A stretch of DNA of 64,000 nt from Cryptomeria japonica (lineage: Eukaryota; Streptophyta; Pinopsida; Cupressales; Cupressaceae). Under the pieces are notes generated by a model. It was not told the DNA's origin. It saw only the letters and a program-made list of their open reading frames with translations, and searched no databases. The position numbers were made by a program, and so were the translations under genes. The DNA is taken from assembly GCF_030272615.1 (NCBI RefSeq), contig NC_081415.1:507485373-507549372 (forward strand). The letters run 5' to 3'. Each line of letters opens with the position of its first letter. Position 1 is the stretch's first letter. Shown here piece after piece: positions 58,663 to 64,000 of the stretch.

Positions 58663-61600
58663 TGTAATGCCCACCAAAATACCCTAGAGAAACTAAACAT
58701 ATAACATGCAAATGGAGATAATTTTTTTCTTTATTAACATCTAATAACAACTAATGCAATACATAACATCTCCATCTAATTGCATTCATTAACCAGTTAA
58801 CCAATATGAACATACATCCTTGCTCATTTCATCAAATAACGCAAGCGGAAATAACATAACATCATTAACCTTTCCCTAGGGTACTCCAACATCATTACTT
58901 AATTACCATAATAACATACTACACACATGATAGGCATATTTCATCTTGATTTAATGCATCATATTCTAATTCTCTACCCATGAGATATGTAACCTACGAT
59001 ATTATTTATCCCCCACGATATGCATAATTTCTTTTCTACCAATGCATCTATATGAATCATTCATCTTCACTAGATCTAATTAGCACATTCTAACATATTC
59101 ATTTCTTAATCTATGAATATTCCTCTTTCAAGATTAATTTACATTCTAACTTGCTTCCTATACATTCCATGGAATAATACAGCTGAACTACAATGCGAAT
59201 CCATTTCTACTCCAACCATAAGATCACATCTCTACAATAGTACAATTTCATCCCTAATGTTTCATTACAAATATGACTTAATTCTAATTCCAACTACAAT
59301 TCATCTTATAAATACAAGTACATTAAATACATCATGAGTGTAGCTCTTTCTACTACAAGAACCCATTTACTATATACAAGAATATTACATTACATGCATT
59401 CCACTTTATTCATTACATAAATCTGCTACAAGGTACATCCATAGTCCATCATGAAGAAGAATCCACATCCACACAAGAATAATCCAAGAGAACATCCCAA
59501 TGGCTAAAAAGAACCAACCTCCTGACCATGTGGAACCAAAGGAACCACCCCTCGTGCTAGGAGATGACACAAGGTCCCAACACACTCTCTAAACCTAAGT
59601 TGGCACCCTAACCAAGAGACTAACCACACAAGGACTCTCATGCAAGAACTCACACAATACAATAAGAATTAACTCCCAGAGGCGTATAACTCATCAAGAC
59701 ATAAATGCATCCAATAAGCATAATCATAAATCATAAAGGGGAACACATGTAGGAGTGGAGTGTCATCACATGTCATCCTCAAAACATAATAACATAAGGC
59801 ACTAACCTTATGGACATTTTCCTATGGAGCCATCTCAACCTAGGAGAGACTAAGGGAGATTAGCTTTCCATCTTCACAACCTTCTCATGATTATCCTAAA
59901 ACATCCTCCCTAGGATTAAGTCATGAGGCTCAAATCAATTTATCATCTTATTAATTAATCTAGCTACCCGACCCATCAATTATTAGGTTATCACTTATTT
60001 ACAAATCATGGAAAACTCCAATGTGCCCTGTTAGTCTAGACTTCGTGCATCCTTACAAGGAACCTCATGCAAGCCTATCTCTCATGACCTTGGTCATCAC
60101 AAGGAAGCCCACTCCCCCTAACATGGCCCAACAATAAGTCACAAGAGGCTCTAACCAAAATACAATATGAAAGTAACACTCATATGCAGCCAATAACTTC
60201 CACACATACTCCCACAACATATGCAAGGCTACAACAACATCAAATATAAAAAAATGAGCCTCTTGGCCAATGTATTACAAGGCAAAAAAAGCCATCAAAT
60301 CTACCAACAGATAAGGAGATAACATCACAACAAGGCCAACTCACTTGCTGGTCCAAAACAACAATATAACAAGTACTCATCAACCATGGCTCATCAACAT
60401 GGAGAGAGTCTAAAATATCCACAAAGACATGGAGAGGTAAAAATACGTTAAACCATCAAAATATATCAAAACTGATCAAACCCAAAACTGGGAAATATTA
60501 GCAGACCTCAATAAAGCCTCTGGTACAAAAAAATCAACTCGAGACAATACCTCAAAAATGACCAAAACTAAGAAAATATATAATGCAAACAGTTTAATGC
60601 TTTTATCCCATAGAACAATGCTTCTATCAAATATAACAATGCTTACATTTTATAGGACAACACAAATATTTCCAGATTTACGCTTACATCCTCTAAGACA
60701 GCGCATGCATTCCCAGATTCCCGCTTACATCTTCTGAGACGACGCTTGTATTGTGCAAAATAGCGTGAACACAATACAGAACAACGCATTTACACATTTA
60801 GACAACACATTTGCTGAAACAATGCATTTACACAAATCACACGGAAAACTCAGAAATCTTGCGGGTAAAATATAACAATCCAGACTTAACCAAAGGGCTC
60901 GAAAAATAAATGAACAGTGATGCCTAGAAACAAGGAATATTAAGATATAAACAAGGTAAATTAATTCTAACTGTAAACCAAGATCCAACCAAATTTTCTT
61001 CACGACAATACGCATACAGAACCACTTCAAACTCATAGAAAAACCAATGAAACCAAATCCAAACACCTTCAAGCTAAAAGACTCACAAAGGGGAAAAATC
61101 CATTCAAACTCCCATACAAACAAATGATTCAACAACACAAGCTTATACAAAAAATTTACAAAGCCGTGAAATGGCATCCTCAGACAACCAGAAATATTAT
61201 TCCCAGCACTATACACAATCTCAAATAACATAAAGTTTTCTTCCCCAAATATTAAACTCCAAACTGTATTAAAACTATAGAATAACAAACTATCTCAGCC
61301 CATCTCCCGAAAACAATGTACGGACACGAAGCATACAAAAAACCCATTAAAAATTAAAATACAAAAGTAAAAGAACTCCAACCTTCAACCTGAAGTGATG
61401 GAGTGAAGCTGAAGAAGAGCTCCCACAAAGCCAAGCCAAAATCCAACCAAGCTCAAGCCAAAACCAAGAGTAAAAATTCAAAGCCAAAGGAAAAATGCTT
61501 GCAGGAAAAATTTCCAAAGAATAGCCAACCCGGAAACCATCACGGGAAAGAAAATAAAAAGCAACAATAATAAAAAATCCTAGCCTCAATCTCAACCAAT

Positions 61601-62862
61601 CAAAATATTCCATTTTAGAATATATTTTACCAACCCACCATATATTATAGTTTATTCTCCCATTTTGAATTTAGCCAATGAGAGTAAAGGGTAGGTATAG
61701 TAAATATAAAATATACTTATCTAGCAAAGTGAGAATGTTTTATTATTATTTTAATTTAATGTGTTCATACACCCCACTTAGGAAATAAAAGTCAAACTAT
61801 TAAATAAACATAAGCTATAAATAAATAATCCAAACGGGGATTAAAATTAAATAAACCAACGACTAATAAAATAAATTAAAGAACCAAATAAATATTAAAC
61901 CATAGAAAATCAAATAAATAATTAAATAATCAAAGACCATTAAAGATTAAATCACAAATATAAAATAAATATTAAACAACAATAAGGCTTACCAAATATT
62001 AAATAATCATAAAATCAATAAACGTTAATTATCAAATAAATATAAATACCAAATAATTAAATATTCAAAAGTAATAAATTAAATACATTAAAATAATCAT
62101 TACTAAATATAAAACCACACACATCAAGAGCCACATAATTACTCTAACATAATCAAGTAAATCAACTATCATAAACCGAACTCACAACACTAAGAAGACC
62201 AAGCTTACTAACTGACATGGCGAATTATGCCAAGACACTGACGACTCACGGTGAAAAACTTAGACCTAAAGTATGTGAAGGGAACTCATGCCATCTCTGA
62301 ACCACATTAGCCATTGAAACTAAAGACACACTCAGACCTATGAAGCCAGGTGGAGTCGATGTCTGGTACCTGCAAAGTCCTGCAACCACAAAATGACAAT
62401 ACAACATATGCATATACATATATAGAACAAGCAAGTGATAGAGAATCATGATGACACATCCCGCTCACAATGAGTGACATGGAATCGTCTCTATCACGAA
62501 GATAGTCAAACACATCTCATAAACATCCCATCAAATGTAATCATGAAGTAGGGTTAGTGTAATCGTAATAATCATCAAAACCATTATAAATCTAATTCTA
62601 TCAATAATCCATCACATAGTGAGCATATAAAATCCATCGAATACATATATCATCAAATCACACGATTAATAATGACAATACCAACATCTATATAGATCAT
62701 CAAAATAGCATATGTCCAATAGTGTCTAACATCAATAATAAGTAATCGAAGCACATGAGTAATCATCATCCAAATCATCAAATATAGTCTAAATAAGTCT
62801 ATCAAGCATAATATAAAAGTCAACTCTAGACAAAATAGGTCAAATCAAGGGTGGACACTACA
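58663..62862 (-). mobile_element. Solo giant LTR, 4.2 kb, minus orientation
   Basis: On the minus strand it starts TGTAGTGTCCACCC (62862) and ends GGTGGGCATTACA (58663), the same terminal style as the giant LTRs at 35-43 kb. About 490-540 bp into it, CTCCACCTGGCTTCA and GTCTGAGTGTG occur in the same order and spacing as at 35824-35852 in the giant 5' LTR. No primer-binding site lies next to 58663 and no polypurine tract next to 62862. The flanks GTACT/ATACT are a likely target duplication. It therefore looks like a solo LTR left by recombination between the two LTRs of a related element, inserted in the copia C LTR. Internal short frames (60725-61288 and others) show no domains. Confidence 0.8.
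60590..60850 (-). repeat. Short degenerate repeats in the solo giant LTR
   Basis: Recurrent ACAATGCTT/ACGCTTACAT/ACGCATTTACAC-like units every ~25-40 bases (plus strand). They occupy roughly the middle of the LTR, where the related element has its hairpin array. Confidence 0.5.
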
Positions 62863-62867
62863 ATACT
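62863..62867. repeat. Near target duplication of the solo giant LTR, right
   Basis: ATACT, compared with GTACT at 58658-58662. Confidence 0.7.
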
Positions 62868-63032
62868 CACCTTGTTTATATAACCAAGGGATCTCCTATG
62901 TACATGTTTTGGATTGTATTGCATCATCGATAAGAATATAGTGTATTCTTGTCACGTTATTTCTCTCTTTTTATTGTGCTTTCCATTAGGCCTCTATATC
63001 TTGGGTGGCTACCTTCATAGCCAATTCTTACA

Positions 63033-63044
63033 TGGTACCAAAGT
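63033..63044 (+). promoter_or_regulatory. Copia C primer-binding site, degenerate
   Basis: TGGTACCAAAGT matches 9 of 12 bases of TGGTATCAGAGC and directly follows the LTR end TTACA. Confidence 0.55.
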
Positions 63045-63860
63045 TGAAATAGTGCCATCAATTTACCATTGGAGAGGTTTTTTTAGCAAATTTGAAGTTT
63101 TGGATTCACGACTTTCTTTTTGCAAGTCAAAATTGGAGCTTGTTGGGTCAGATCTGAGGCCACCATTAGATTCAAGAGGTTTGAGAAAGTTATAATCACC
63201 TATGGTTTTGTCCAAATCCAACTCTAGAGGCCAAATTTAGAGCCATTTGAAGTTTGGAAGTGCGGCGACGATTTGGGAGTCATAATTATGCAAACAATTT
63301 TCAAATAGCGATATCTCAGTCATCCGAACTCCTTTTTTCAAGCAATTTTTTTATTTACGGTAGAATTTTGTGCTCTTCACAGTGTTGTGGGAGTTTTCTG
63401 ATTTATGTGCATGAATTTTTGGAAAATTATGAAATCCCAATTTTTGCAACTTTTGGGGCATCATTCAGGCTCATATGGACTCCTTTTCAAGTTCAATTTT
63501 CAATTTTTGCAACTTTTGGGGCATCGTGCATGTTTTGTTTTTTTTTAAACTTTACAGTGGTGCTATCAGTTTGTAGTTATTGTGATTAAAATTTTCACTT
63601 TCAAAACATGGCTTTATTCGGCTTATTTTTGGCAATTGTAATGCTTAGATCTTAGTTTAGTCTTTCGCGTTAATGATTTGAGCCTAATATATCCTGATTG
63701 AGGCAGTTGTAAATAATGAAATCAAAAGTCCACTTTTCCTTGTTTTGCAAGTGGCCATTGTAACTGCACTAAGTATAAAGTGCCAAATCCTCATTTTAGG
63801 GGGGTGTCTTGTGTGCTTGTGCCTCTCCCTCCCTCTTTTGTGGTCTTTTTCTTTTTATTC
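63045..63860 (+). other. Copia C leader
   Basis: Non-coding. CAATTTTTGCAACTTTTGGG occurs twice, at 63438 and 63501 (63 bp apart). Open frames at 62914 and 63254 have no recognisable domain. Confidence 0.55.
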
Positions 63861-64000
63861 ATGTGTTCTCCTAAATTTCTACTTTTAACTCCACATAATT
63901 ATGCAACTTGGAAAGATAATGCATGGAGTAAACTAATGGAAAAGGTATGTCATTATGTTGATGGTACAATTTCAAAACCCTCAATTCCTAATGCTAATGC
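63861..64000 (+). CDS. Copia C gag, N-terminal fragment (continues past the window)
   Basis: Start ATG 63861 (MCSPKFLLLTPHNYATWKDN). The NYATWKDNAWSKLMEK stretch followed by VDGTISKP is the usual beginning of a Ty1/copia gag (DUF4219/UBN2 family), which forms the capsid. The visible 46 codons are open. The start was chosen because it is the only ATG ahead of the motif without an intervening stop. Whether the rest is intact cannot be seen. Confidence 0.7.
   Translation, partial: MCSPKFLLLTPHNYATWKDNAWSKLMEKVCHYVDGTISKPSIPNAN

Larger units (their letters stand above)
58406..63032 (+). repeat. Copia C 5' LTR, interrupted at 58662/62863
   Basis: Starts TGTTGGTGTAATTAAGG and ends CCAATTCTTACA. 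The two halves join cleanly across the nested insertion. A TTTATATAA TATA-like box lies at 62875-62883 in the right half. Confidence 0.6.
58406..64000 (+). mobile_element. Copia C, 5' end of a plus-strand Ty1/copia element (runs off the window)
   Basis: 5' LTR (58406-63032, interrupted), primer-binding site at 63033, leader, and gag from 63861. Without the nested solo LTR the 5' LTR is about 427 bp, a normal copia size. The rest of the element lies beyond position 64000. Confidence 0.65.

Noticed and set aside
61347-61613. Minus-strand hydrophobic frames at 60725-61613 as membrane proteins
   Set aside because: They lie in a solo LTR, are rich in Phe, Leu and Ser from T-rich composition, and have no domain.

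Overview
This 64 kb window looks like intergenic DNA from a large, AT-rich plant nuclear genome. I found no host gene, rRNA, tRNA or organellar insert. Almost everything recognisable is a retrotransposon at some stage of decay. The element mix is plant-specific: Tat/Ogre-type Ty3/gypsy with two RNase H domains, Sirevirus-like Ty1/copia with AGGGGGAG polypurine tracts, plant L1, an RTE-like LINE and TRIM. A conifer or other gymnosperm is my guess from the density, the decay and the very long LTRs. That guess is inference, not proof.

Layout. 1-2.1 kb is anonymous. 2.1-5.6 kb is an old RTE-like LINE carrying a 372-bp TRIM (2313-2684). 5.7-32.86 kb is a decayed L1 (LINE-A) split by a minus-strand Sirevirus-like copia element (6438-29073). 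That copia element is itself split by a 15.3-kb Tat-type gypsy element (7172-22511, perfect 5-bp target duplication GCAAC). 32.86-44.0 kb is a decayed minus-strand copia (copia B). It is split by a 7.7-kb element (35403-43122, perfect duplication GGATC) made almost entirely of two ~3.7-kb LTRs around a 251-bp interior. 44.2-50.3 kb is a better preserved L1 (LINE-B) with ORF1, ORF2 and 116-bp repeats in its 5' leader. 50.3-53.2 kb is anonymous. 53.2-57.0 kb is probably a minus-strand copia LTR split by a likely solo LTR (54084-56511). 58.4-64 kb is the start of a plus-strand copia (copia C). Its 5' LTR is split by a 4.2-kb solo LTR in minus orientation (58663-62862) that is related to the giant LTRs at 35-43 kb. 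Copia C gag runs off the right edge.

Nothing here works as an operon. The functional logic is that of nested insertions. Autonomous elements (Tat gypsy, L1, copia) supply or once supplied reverse transcriptase and integrase. Several non-autonomous passengers (TRIM, giant-LTR element, pol-less Sirevirus-like element) keep only the cis signals: LTR ends, primer-binding site and polypurine tract. The most unusual item is the giant-LTR, minimal-interior family, with one complete copy, one related solo LTR and possibly a third, more distant one. Its LTRs carry a 20-bp hairpin array whose copy number differs between the two LTRs of one element. All boundaries and comparisons were read by eye, without database searches.
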